Part shown: positions 24,986 through 33,239 of the stretch, piece after piece
Layout of the letters: every line of letters begins with the position of its first letter
Numbering within the stretch: the stretch's first letter is position 1
Source: JAPLDB01 sp038206355
Lineage (GTDB): Bacteria > Bacteroidota > Bacteroidia > AKYH767-A > 2013-40CM-41-45
Direction: 5' to 3'
Length of the DNA stretch: 64,000 nucleotides
Assembly (NCBI GenBank): GCA_038206355.1
Contig: JBBRAY010000003.1
Span: 75,280-139,279, forward strand
Translations under genes and position numbers: made by a program
The notes under the pieces: generated by a model
Told to the model about the DNA's origin: nothing
The model's input: the letters and a program-made list of their open reading frames with translations, nothing else
The model's database searches: none

Positions 24986-27900
24986 TTACTCCACAATCAG
25001 GTTCACCCTCGCCATGGAATTATCAGTACTTTTTACCACTATAAGATAAACGCCCGGCGGAAGATTCATTAGGTTTAATTCCATCCCATTCATTCCTTCT
25101 GCCATTTGAAATTCATTGCTTTGAACTTCTCTTCCCGTCAGATCAAAAATGCTGAGCAAAGCATTAGATGCTTTATCGGCATTAAACCGCAACGTTGCAG
25201 ATGCATGGGCAGGATTCGGAAATACCATAACATCATGCAACAGTCCTCCTTCATCAACCGATGCAAGTCGCGCAGCAAGCGTTGTAAAAATTACCGGGGA
25301 AGAATAAATACTTGAAGACCCACTGGCTGTACACAAGCTCCTCACCTGCCACTGAAAAACCGTTGATGCCGATAGACCGGAGAGCATCGCATTTGTAGTA
25401 CCTCCACCTCCATTCACATCTTTCCAGAAATAATTTGTTGTGCCATTTACAGAGTAACGAATACGGAATGTATCTGCTACAACTAAATTTGTCCAGTTTA
25501 CGAACGCTGACGAGCTGCTAATATTATTTGTAGATAAACCGTAAGGAACAATGCATGCTACAGAAGAACTCAGCGTTGTGAAAATATAGGAGTTGCTGTA
25601 AGCGCTGCTCACACCTGAACACCTCGAACTCACCTGAAACTGATAAACAGTCGCAGGAACAAGTCCTGAAATATTCGTGCTGCTTCCTCCTGCTCCGTTC
25701 ACGTCTTTCCAGATATAATTCATGCTTCCGTTTACCGAATAACGTATGCGGAAAGTATCTGCTGAAACAAGATTGGTCCAGCTTATCTGCGCTGATGTAT
25801 TGGTAATTGCCGTCGCATTCAGATTATATGGTGTGATACATGGAACAGTCGTATTTAATGTTGTAAATGTAAATGATGTACTGTACGGACTACTCACGCC
25901 TACACATTTTGAACTCACCTGAAACTGATATGTTGTCCCCTGTGCAAGTCCGGTCAACATGGTGTTGTGTGCACCGCTTCCATTCACGTCTTTCCAGAAA
26001 TAATTCTGCGTATTATTCACCGAGTACCTGATTCTGAAAGTATCTGCTGAAACCAAATTCGTCCAGCTGATTAAGGCCGAGGTATTGGCTATCGAAGATG
26101 CACCGAGGTTATAAGGTGTGATGCATGGAACGGAATTGCTTAATGTTGTAAACGTTGAAGGATTTGCCTGGTATACCGAGGATGAAATGTTCACACAAAG
26201 ACTCCTTACCCACCAGTCGTATTGTGTTCCGGGATTCAATCCTGTGAGTGCAGTAGAGACAACATTCGGCTGACCGCTAATTTTTTTCCAGATAAAATTT
26301 GTGGTGTTGTGCACTGCATACCGCACAAGAAAACTATCTGCAGATGCACCCGTCCAGTTTACCTGAACCGATGTGTTTAAAATACTTGTTGTTGAAAGAT
26401 TTGTCGGCATAAGGCAATTGACAGTCGGACTTGTTACAATCACTTCCTGCGTTTCGGTTCCTGTACATCCTTGTGTATTGGTATAAGAATACATGATGCT
26501 GTATGGTCCGCCCACGCCGGCTGTTGCAGGATTAAACTGATTGCCTGCTACACCCGGTCCTGAAAATGTTCCGCCTGGCGGAGTGCCAACAAGCAATGCA
26601 GGAGATGCATTGGAAACATAAGATGTATTTAATCCTGTAAATGAAACTGAAGGGATTGTATTCACTGTTGCGATAACAGGTACGCGCGAACTTTTTGCAA
26701 CAAGGTCGGGTGATTTTACAATCATGTCATAAAAGAATGTGAAATTGCTGTGTCCTGAATAAGATCCGAAGATGGAGCAGATGCCGGGAGCAGTATAGGG
26801 ATATGAAACACCTGAAGTATTATAGTAAAGATTCGGAGTTCCGCTTACCAGAAGTTTATATCCGGAGCCTGCAGGAATAAACCAGTTCAGTGAAATTACA
26901 TTGGCTCCCGTAGATGCGATATTGATGCTCACCGATTTTAATTGTGTTGATGCGCGATCCTGTAAAATAAAAGTTCTGTTGCCTGTTGTTGATGCAAACA
27001 CTTTTACACTTACCAGAGTGATATCGCTTACTGCATCAAACTGGGAGTACCATGTATTTGACGGTGCAGAAGTCTGATATGCCCCACTCCCGATTGTATT
27101 ATCTGCAGGACCTACGTGCGTAGTGGCTCCCGTAGTTGTTACTTCATTCTGTACATAATATGTAGTGTTAGTAGAAAGTGGAGGAGTGACATAAGAGCTT
27201 CCTGTGGTCAGCGGTATAGTCGCTACCGGTGAATTATACCACTTCATTATTCCGGTTCCTCCGTTAGAAGCGCCAAGTGTTACGATACCATTTCCGCATC
27301 TTGAGCCATCGTTTGTGGATGGTGTATTGGCCGAAGGGAGAACAGAAACAACAAATGGAGATGATGTCGCAGTACCGCAATAATTGGTAACAGCACAAGT
27401 ATAAGAACCGGCTGCACTTACGGTAATGCTTTGTGTAACCGCTCCGCCGGGCGCCCATAAATAGGATGAACCTGCAGTTGCAGTCAGCGTAATGTTGTCT
27501 CCCGGTAATATTGTCCCCGGTTTATTGGCAGAAATTTTTGTTACCGGTGAACCCGGCGACGACTGATTGGAAATTGTAACCGGTACTGCAATTACATTAT
27601 TGTTTTCATTCAGCTCAGTCATGTTTTGATTCGGATCAAGCTGAACTACTATATAATATGTTCCGTTGCATGTTCCCGCCGGAATATCAATCCACATACC
27701 ATCAAGTCCCGAACTGTAGCTGTCGTACCAGCCATTGGAGATTCCTTGCAATGTAGATGAGCAGCCGTAATTACCGGATCCTATAGTATAGTTTGGAATC
27801 TGTGTTGATGTTTTCGGATTGTTGTTGTCATCTCTGCAATATATACCGCTGCCGTTATCGCATGATGCAATGTCGAGCAGACAAAATGCTAGCTTGGTTC

Positions 27901-28453
27901 CTGTTCCAACAATACTCCAGTGCGTAGGATCAGGATCATTGGGGTTTTGAATTCTCAGCGTATAAATCCCCCAGTTATCCACGTGCATGTGACCATGAGA
28001 AGGATGGTATGTCATCGTTCCGCATGGGACATCTGTATAAGACATCACTGCTCCGTTTTTATGATAGATGCGCTGCACAACAAATCTTTTCGGGACTCTT
28101 CCATCTGCACACAGTGTTCCCGGATCTGATGTGAGTGTATCGGTTCCACATAACCACTTATTGATGGATCTTGTTTCAAGCGGACCATATCCGATGTTAG
28201 GTGTTGTTCCTGTTAATCTCAGTCGTCCGTCATTACTTCCCTGGGAGCCACTCGCTGAATTGCCTGTTTGTGTGTAAACAGTATAGCTGTTTTGAACGGC
28301 ATCAACGGATACTTTAACGTCGGGAAGCAGGTCACAATTTGTTCCGCCTCCCGGAGGACAAACGCACGACGTTGCATTTGTTGTGGTGCATTGTGAAAAT
28401 GAGGAATAAGAAAATAATACGATACTGAGGAAAGTAAAAAGTGTACGTTTCAT
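24986..28453 (-). CDS. Secreted lysyl oxidase-like protein with Fn3 repeats and T9SS type A sorting domain
   Basis: 1155 residues. Signal peptide about 1-20. Residues about 40-295 match bacterial lysyl oxidase-like domains: the copper-binding cluster His150, His153, His155 and His157 in YHPSHGHMHVDNW, the FCLLDI strand, and NGWYDSYSSGLDGMWIDI before GTYYIVVQLDP and ELNENNNVI. Next come Ig/PKD-like modules (about 300-680) and four fibronectin type III repeats of about 95 residues (FRIRYSVN, FQVSSKC). The last 80 residues (VFPNPAHASATLRF, GVYLIVVKS) are the type A sorting domain. Expected role is oxidation of amine side chains, or simply adhesion, at the cell surface. The enzymatic activity is untested inference. 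Confidence 0.85.
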   Translation of the reverse strand: MKRTLFTFLSIVLFSYSSFSQCTTTNATSCVCPPGGGTNCDLLPDVKVSVDAVQNSYTVYTQTGNSASGSQGSNDGRLRLTGTTPNIGYGPLETRSINKWLCGTDTLTSDPGTLCADGRVPKRFVVQRIYHKNGAVMSYTDVPCGTMTYHPSHGHMHVDNWGIYTLRIQNPNDPDPTHWSIVGTGTKLAFCLLDIASCDNGSGIYCRDDNNNPKTSTQIPNYTIGSGNYGCSSTLQGISNGWYDSYSSGLDGMWIDIPAGTCNGTYYIVVQLDPNQNMTELNENNNVIAVPVTISNQSSPGSPVTKISANKPGTILPGDNITLTATAGSSYLWAPGGAVTQSITVSAAGSYTCAVTNYCGTATSSPFVVSVLPSANTPSTNDGSRCGNGIVTLGASNGGTGIMKWYNSPVATIPLTTGSSYVTPPLSTNTTYYVQNEVTTTGATTHVGPADNTIGSGAYQTSAPSNTWYSQFDAVSDITLVSVKVFASTTGNRTFILQDRASTQLKSVSINIASTGANVISLNWFIPAGSGYKLLVSGTPNLYYNTSGVSYPYTAPGICSIFGSYSGHSNFTFFYDMIVKSPDLVAKSSRVPVIATVNTIPSVSFTGLNTSYVSNASPALLVGTPPGGTFSGPGVAGNQFNPATAGVGGPYSIMYSYTNTQGCTGTETQEVIVTSPTVNCLMPTNLSTTSILNTSVQVNWTGASADSFLVRYAVHNTTNFIWKKISGQPNVVSTALTGLNPGTQYDWWVRSLCVNISSSVYQANPSTFTTLSNSVPCITPYNLGASSIANTSALISWTNLVSADTFRIRYSVNNTQNYFWKDVNGSGAHNTMLTGLAQGTTYQFQVSSKCVGVSSPYSTSFTFTTLNTTVPCITPYNLNATAITNTSAQISWTNLVSADTFRIRYSVNGSMNYIWKDVNGAGGSSTNISGLVPATVYQFQVSSRCSGVSSAYSNSYIFTTLSSSVACIVPYGLSTNNISSSSAFVNWTNLVVADTFRIRYSVNGTTNYFWKDVNGGGGTTNAMLSGLSASTVFQWQVRSLCTASGSSSIYSSPVIFTTLAARLASVDEGGLLHDVMVFPNPAHASATLRFNADKASNALLSIFDLTGREVQSNEFQMAEGMNGMELNLMNLPPGVYLIVVKSTDNSMARVNLIVE

Positions 28454-28711
28454 AAATTGAGTTTGATTGGAGAGCCAAACTAAAAAAAATTCTCCTGAAA
28501 AACAAGCGGGATAAGGATTTCAAAGGTTTATGGTGGGAAAATACCGGATTATTCTTTTCCCTCAGAAAATATTCCAGGCAAAGAATTCATGTTCAATAGT
28601 TTCATGATTTGTTTTCCGGACAGCGATGGCTTTCCTCTTGCCTTTCTCTGTGTACCTCCATTTTCTCTGTGGTTAAAATGGCTGTTTGCCTTTCAAAAAT
28701 ATTTCACCCTC

Positions 28712-29902
28712 CTATTCCTCCAGCAGTTTTTCAATCAACCCTGTAAAATGATCCTTCCACCTCTCAAAAAAAACTCCTGTTGCCGGTCCTGAAAAACCGG
28801 TGTGAATATTTCGTACGCGCCCTTTTTTATCAATGACAATGGTGGTTGGAAAACTCAGGATAGGACTAAGCATGGGCAAAGTTTTTTCGCGCTTGTCTTT
28901 ATCCGTTGATCCGGCAAAAAGAAGCGTGTATTCTATTCCGTAACGTTCATTCAATCGCTTCAGGTTTTTCTTTGCTGTTTGTAATGTGGGAATTCGTTCA
29001 TAGTCGAGCCCGATAATCTCCAAACCTTTCTCCCTGTACTTTTTATAAAATGGCGAGAGGAATTCTGTTTCATCCATGCAATTCGGACACCACGTTCCCA
29101 TAATCTGAATGACGATAACCTTGCCTCTGAATCTTTTATCTCCTGATGATACCATGTTGCTATCCATATCGGGAAAAGTAAAAGCAATTTTATCATATCC
29201 CTTTCTCAAAAAAGTGAGTGAATCAGGATTGGGCAATTCAGCATTCTCATTCCTGATGGCTTTCCATGTGTCATGCCAGTGCATTCCGCTGTAAAAATTT
29301 CCGTCAAGTACATCATCAGGGTTGATGTCGGCATCAAAATAAAACAGGTGGCTTCCATCAAAACAGGAGAGGTACATTTTATTTCCATCAGCAAAACCTT
29401 CTAAGTAGCGGTAGTCGCCTGTGGGCGTAAGAAATGTTCCGGTGATGTGATTTCCCCGCTGACTGAATTCTCCGACGGCTTTATTCATTGGTGGCTCATC
29501 ACCATCAAAAGTTACTTCCCAGCGGCCTTCGAAATTTTTTAACTCAAAAGAATTTACCAGAGGTAATAATCGTCCTGCTGTTGCTTCGAAAGGGACTACA
29601 TTCTGACTTGTACGCGTATGGTTGAGAAAAACTCCTTTCAGTGTGTCGCCCGATATCCTGCATCGGATCTCAGAATCAAATACCGGCATCCTTATAAAAA
29701 CCGAATCGCCTGATGCTGTGATCTCTGTTACGCTTATCCTTTCCTGTGCGTTGATGAATTCAATGGCGTTGCCCTTCGATTCAAATTGAAACGGCAGGTT
29801 AACAGAATCATTCAACTGAAAAACGCCATGCCAATAACCCGGATTTATCTGACCAAGTGAAATAACAGGCAACGATATCAAGAGAATTATTTTTTTGATC
29901 AT
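28712..29902 (-). CDS. TlpA-like thiol-disulfide oxidoreductase
   Basis: 396 residues. A signal peptide (about 1-17, ending LGQ) is followed by a beta-rich N-terminal region of about 230 residues of the kind seen in Bacteroidota TlpA proteins. The thioredoxin fold spans about 240-390, with the redox motif W271-C-P-N-C275 and the cis-proline strand FPTTIVIDKKGRV. It probably acts in the periplasm in disulfide reduction or cytochrome maturation. It is divergent from rsmI, with a 39-bp gap holding an AT-rich palindrome that may carry promoters for both. The 258 bp after its stop contain no gene. Confidence 0.9.
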   Translation of the reverse strand: MIKKIILLISLPVISLGQINPGYWHGVFQLNDSVNLPFQFESKGNAIEFINAQERISVTEITASGDSVFIRMPVFDSEIRCRISGDTLKGVFLNHTRTSQNVVPFEATAGRLLPLVNSFELKNFEGRWEVTFDGDEPPMNKAVGEFSQRGNHITGTFLTPTGDYRYLEGFADGNKMYLSCFDGSHLFYFDADINPDDVLDGNFYSGMHWHDTWKAIRNENAELPNPDSLTFLRKGYDKIAFTFPDMDSNMVSSGDKRFRGKVIVIQIMGTWCPNCMDETEFLSPFYKKYREKGLEIIGLDYERIPTLQTAKKNLKRLNERYGIEYTLLFAGSTDKDKREKTLPMLSPILSFPTTIVIDKKGRVRNIHTGFSGPATGVFFERWKDHFTGLIEKLLEE

Positions 29903-29906
29903 GATG

Positions 29907-29930
29907 TAAAAGTATTTTAAAATACCTTTC
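29907..29930. promoter_or_regulatory. Divergent promoter candidate between the TlpA-like gene and rsmI
   Basis: TACTTTTA on the minus strand (29914-29907) and TACCTTTC on the plus strand (29923-29930) each match TAnnTTTG at seven of eight positions and flank the palindrome TATTTTAAAATA. Confidence 0.35.
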
Positions 29931-29941
29931 GCCCTTCTATT

Positions 29942-30637
29942 ATGGCAAAGCTTTACCTCGTACCCACGCCTATCGGAAATCTTGAAGATATCACGCTTCG
30001 GGCTATCCGTATATTGAAAGAATGTGATTTCATTCTTGCTGAGGACACGCGCACCAGTGGCGTACTGTTAAAACATTTCCAGATTCAGAAAAGGATGGTG
30101 AGCTACCATGCACACAATGAGCACAAGATGCTGGATAGGATCGTAGCGGAAATTGAAACTTCAAATTCTGTTGCACTCATTACTGATGCCGGCACACCCG
30201 GAATTTCCGATCCCGGATTTTTAATTGTCCGTGAATGCATCAAAAGAAATATTCCTGTGGATTGTTTGCCCGGCGCTACAGCCATCATCCCCGCCCTTGT
30301 CAATTCAGGGTTACCCAATGATCATTTTTGTTTTGAAGGATTTCTTCCGCAGAAAAAAGGACGGCAGACAAAACTAAATGCGCTGAAAGACGAAACGCGA
30401 ACCATGGTTTTTTATGAATCGCCTTACCGACTTGTTAAAACGCTGGAACAGTTTGCAGTCGCTTTCGGAAAAGACCGCCAGGCAAGCGTTTCACGCGAAC
30501 TCACAAAAATGTTTGAAGAAACAAAGCGTGGAACAGTTGAAGAACTGGCAACTTATTTCAATAGCAAAACAGTAAAAGGGGAGATTGTAATTGTGCTGGG
30601 TGGAAAAAAAAATAGCGATCCTTCAGATGATGAATAA
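29942..30637 (+). CDS. rsmI: 16S rRNA (cytidine1402-2'-O)-methyltransferase
   Basis: 231 residues. RsmI methylates the ribose of C1402 in the ribosomal P site using S-adenosylmethionine. The tetrapyrrole-methylase fold is evident from LYLVPTPIGNLEDITLRA, AEDTRTSGVLLKHF, ITDAGTPGISDPGF and LPGATAIIPALVNSGLP. Length is slightly short of the 280 of E. coli, as usual in this phylum, where the C-terminal extension is missing. Its last 15 bp overlap the 3' end of hemW on the opposite strand. Confidence 0.96.
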   Translation: MAKLYLVPTPIGNLEDITLRAIRILKECDFILAEDTRTSGVLLKHFQIQKRMVSYHAHNEHKMLDRIVAEIETSNSVALITDAGTPGISDPGFLIVRECIKRNIPVDCLPGATAIIPALVNSGLPNDHFCFEGFLPQKKGRQTKLNALKDETRTMVFYESPYRLVKTLEQFAVAFGKDRQASVSRELTKMFEETKRGTVEELATYFNSKTVKGEIVIVLGGKKNSDPSDDE

Positions 30638-31771
30638 TTCAGACGCAATCCTGTCCGCAAAAAATTTCCCTTTCCGCGAGAGCATAAAATTCCCCTTTTC
30701 CTGAAGCATCATCCCTTTGGCAATGTAATGTAATGCCTTACGGATAAAAACTTCCCCCCGCTCCTCTCCAAATTCTTTTTGTATCGTTTCAAGATTACAG
30801 CCCCACATCGTTCGAAGTGAAGTCATGATATACTCATTGAATTTATCACGGGGTGTCAGCGTTTCACTTTCAAAAGGAATCTTACCTTCATTGATAACTG
30901 AGATATACTCATTGTTGTTGCGCACATTCCATTGCCGCGACTCAATATTATAAGAATGTGCTGATGGTCCGATGCCAAGGTATTGCTGCCCCTGCCAATA
31001 CGAACTGTTGTGTTTTGAATATTTCAAATCGCGCGCAAAGTTTGAAATCTCATATTGCTCAAAACCGTTTTCCTCCGCAAGTTCCATCAGCATTTCAAAA
31101 TGTTTAGCCTGCTTTGTATCATCAACTCCTGTTTGCTTTTTTTCAGAGATGAAATGCGCCAAAGCCGTTTTAGGTTCCACAGTTAGTGCATAACAGGATA
31201 AATGCTGAACGTTTAAATCAAAAGCAGTGCGCAGATTTTTTTTCCATTGCTCATCACTGAGTAACGGCGTCCCATAAATCAAATCTATCGTGATGTTGTC
31301 GAATCCTGCATCCTGAGCGTCTTTCACCGATTGAATGGCCCCTGAAGCAGAATGCGCCCGGTTCATCCATTTCAAATCTTCATCGTCAAAACTTTGAATG
31401 CCGATGCTCAAACGATTGACTCCCGCATCACGAAATGCAACCAGTTTTTCTTTTGTAAGGTCATCGGGATTTGCTTCCAGCGTAATTTCTGCTTCTACAT
31501 CAACAGGAAAAAACTTTCTGATCTCTTCCAGTATTGACTTTATTTCTTCACCACTGAGAAGTGATGGCGTTCCGCCGCCAAAATAAATAGTTTCAAGTTT
31601 GAAGTCGCGATTTGATGTTTGTGATTTCCCGAAAAAATATTTCTGCAATTGAATTTCCTCCAACAAGGCATTCATCAAATCGTCTTTCGTCTTCAGCGAC
31701 GTCGAAAAATGAAAGTCGCAGTAATGACAGGCTTGCTTGCAGAAAGGAATATGTAGATAGATACCAGACAT
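30623..31771 (-). CDS. hemW: Radical SAM heme chaperone HemW
   Basis: 382 residues, family length. The radical SAM cysteines are Cys11, Cys15 and Cys18 in PFCKQACHYCDFHF. FGGGTPSLLS, GVNRLSIGIQSF and YEISNFA are HemW hallmarks that distinguish it from coproporphyrinogen oxidase HemN. It inserts heme into target proteins in other bacteria. It converges on and overlaps rsmI by 15 bp. Upstream lies a 22-bp perfect inverted repeat. Confidence 0.95.
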   Translation of the reverse strand: MSGIYLHIPFCKQACHYCDFHFSTSLKTKDDLMNALLEEIQLQKYFFGKSQTSNRDFKLETIYFGGGTPSLLSGEEIKSILEEIRKFFPVDVEAEITLEANPDDLTKEKLVAFRDAGVNRLSIGIQSFDDEDLKWMNRAHSASGAIQSVKDAQDAGFDNITIDLIYGTPLLSDEQWKKNLRTAFDLNVQHLSCYALTVEPKTALAHFISEKKQTGVDDTKQAKHFEMLMELAEENGFEQYEISNFARDLKYSKHNSSYWQGQQYLGIGPSAHSYNIESRQWNVRNNNEYISVINEGKIPFESETLTPRDKFNEYIMTSLRTMWGCNLETIQKEFGEERGEVFIRKALHYIAKGMMLQEKGNFMLSRKGKFFADRIASELFII

Positions 31772-31800
31772 AATTCGACGAAGTTATAACCTCGCCGAAG

Positions 31801-31870
31801 TACGAATCAGGTACGAAAATACGAATAGGAGAAAACAGGTTAACATTTGTATTTTCGTACCTGATTCGTA
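31801..31870. repeat. 22-bp perfect inverted repeat between the kinase and hemW
   Basis: TACGAATCAGGTACGAAAAT plus AC (31801-31822) and its exact complement (31849-31870) around a 26-nt loop. Outside it a second, looser pair of arms (CTCGCCGAAGTAC and GTACTTCAGCGAG) extends the fold. It lies downstream of the kinase stop at 31916, where it could end transcription, but it has no T-run. Confidence 0.7.
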
Positions 31871-31915
31871 ATTCGATGAGATCGGTACTTCAGCGAGATC
31901 TTTATTATGAAGAGC

Positions 31916-33067
31916 TCATTTTTTTAGCACAATCCGAAACGTAGTCCCCTTGTTCGGCTCAGAGGTCTTCACAAAAATCTGCCCGTCATGATACTCTTCA
32001 ATGATGCGCTTACTCAGCGATAACCCCAGTCCCCAGCCACGGCTCTTCGTCGTATATCCGGGTTTGAAAACAGTCTTAAATGCCGCCTTTGAAATTCCTT
32101 TTCCTGAATCTGCAATGTCAATGTAAACAAACTGCTGTTGATCAGTAATCGTAGCACTGATGCTGCCTTCGCCGGTCATGGCATCAATGGCATTCTTCAG
32201 AATATTCTCAATCACCCATTCAAAAAGCGGAATGTTCATCGGCGCAAATACCTGCGCGCTGGAATTATTTCGAAGTGAGAAACTGATCTTATCGGATGTC
32301 CGTGTCTTTATATAGTTGATGGAATGATCCATTACCTCCTCCACATTCTCCCTTTGCAACGACGGCGCTGAACCGATTTTTGAAAAACGATCGGTAATTG
32401 TTTGCAGTCGCTGGATGTCCTTTTGTATCTCTCCCGTATACTCGCTGCTCAGCCCTTTCATCTTCAGGATTTCCATCCATGCAATCAATGACGACAAAGG
32501 CGTTCCCAATTGATGAGCCGTTTCCTTGGCCATCCCCACCCATACCTGATTCTGTTCACTCTTCCTCGAATTACTGAAAGCCAGATAACTCACGAAGAGA
32601 AAAAGTGCAATCACACTTAACTGAAAGTAAGGATAATACCGCAGCTTCACAAGCAAAGTTGAATCCTTATAGAGGATGTAATTCTTGTTTGGTCCGGGCA
32701 AAATAATTTCTATCGGATCATGACTATCGCGCATTTCAGCGATCTGATCCGATGCAAACTTATTGTTCAGCATCTTCAGCGAGTCCAGGTTGCGATAGGT
32801 AATCAGAGTGAATGACGAGTCGGTAAGGATAACCGGAATCGTGGTATTGTCGCTGATCACAGCATAAGGAAATCCCAGATCGGTATTCAGCTCACTCACG
32901 TCTGCCAACTTCTTCGTCGCCTCCGCCCAGAGATTGATCTTCTTACGCTCCTCGTCAGCAAGACTTTTCACCAGTTTATTCGTGTACCAGAGCGAAGCAG
33001 CACCGATCAGCAGAGCTGCAGTGAGCAATAAAAGTTTCCAGCGTTGTTTCTGTGCGTAAATGTTCAC
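31916..33067 (-). CDS. Membrane sensor histidine kinase
   Basis: 383 residues. Two membrane helices (about 11-28 and 148-164) enclose a small periplasmic sensor region. No HAMP domain is evident. The H-box is KETAHQLGTPLSSL with His185 as phospho-site; the sequence differs from the usual S-H-E-L-R-T-P and belongs to the HQLGTPL subgroup. The N-box (WVIENILKNAIDAM), the G1 motif (DSGKGI) and GWGLGLSLSKRI complete the ATPase domain. No response regulator adjoins it. The 172 bp upstream to the AsmA-like stop have no gene and presumably hold its promoter. Confidence 0.92.
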   Translation of the reverse strand: MNIYAQKQRWKLLLLTAALLIGAASLWYTNKLVKSLADEERKKINLWAEATKKLADVSELNTDLGFPYAVISDNTTIPVILTDSSFTLITYRNLDSLKMLNNKFASDQIAEMRDSHDPIEIILPGPNKNYILYKDSTLLVKLRYYPYFQLSVIALFLFVSYLAFSNSRKSEQNQVWVGMAKETAHQLGTPLSSLIAWMEILKMKGLSSEYTGEIQKDIQRLQTITDRFSKIGSAPSLQRENVEEVMDHSINYIKTRTSDKISFSLRNNSSAQVFAPMNIPLFEWVIENILKNAIDAMTGEGSISATITDQQQFVYIDIADSGKGISKAAFKTVFKPGYTTKSRGWGLGLSLSKRIIEEYHDGQIFVKTSEPNKGTTFRIVLKK

Positions 33068-33239
33068 GGGTTCAAAAGTAATGCGAAGATTTCATACTGA
33101 CGATTTCTATTTTCAAATTCACTGTTTAACCAAAACTCAGGAGTGGGTCATTCCATGGCCGAATGCCATCGCAAGGGATGAATCTCTTATTTATAAAACG
33201 ATTAATACTAAAAATTATCTGTCAATATTTACTCAACTC

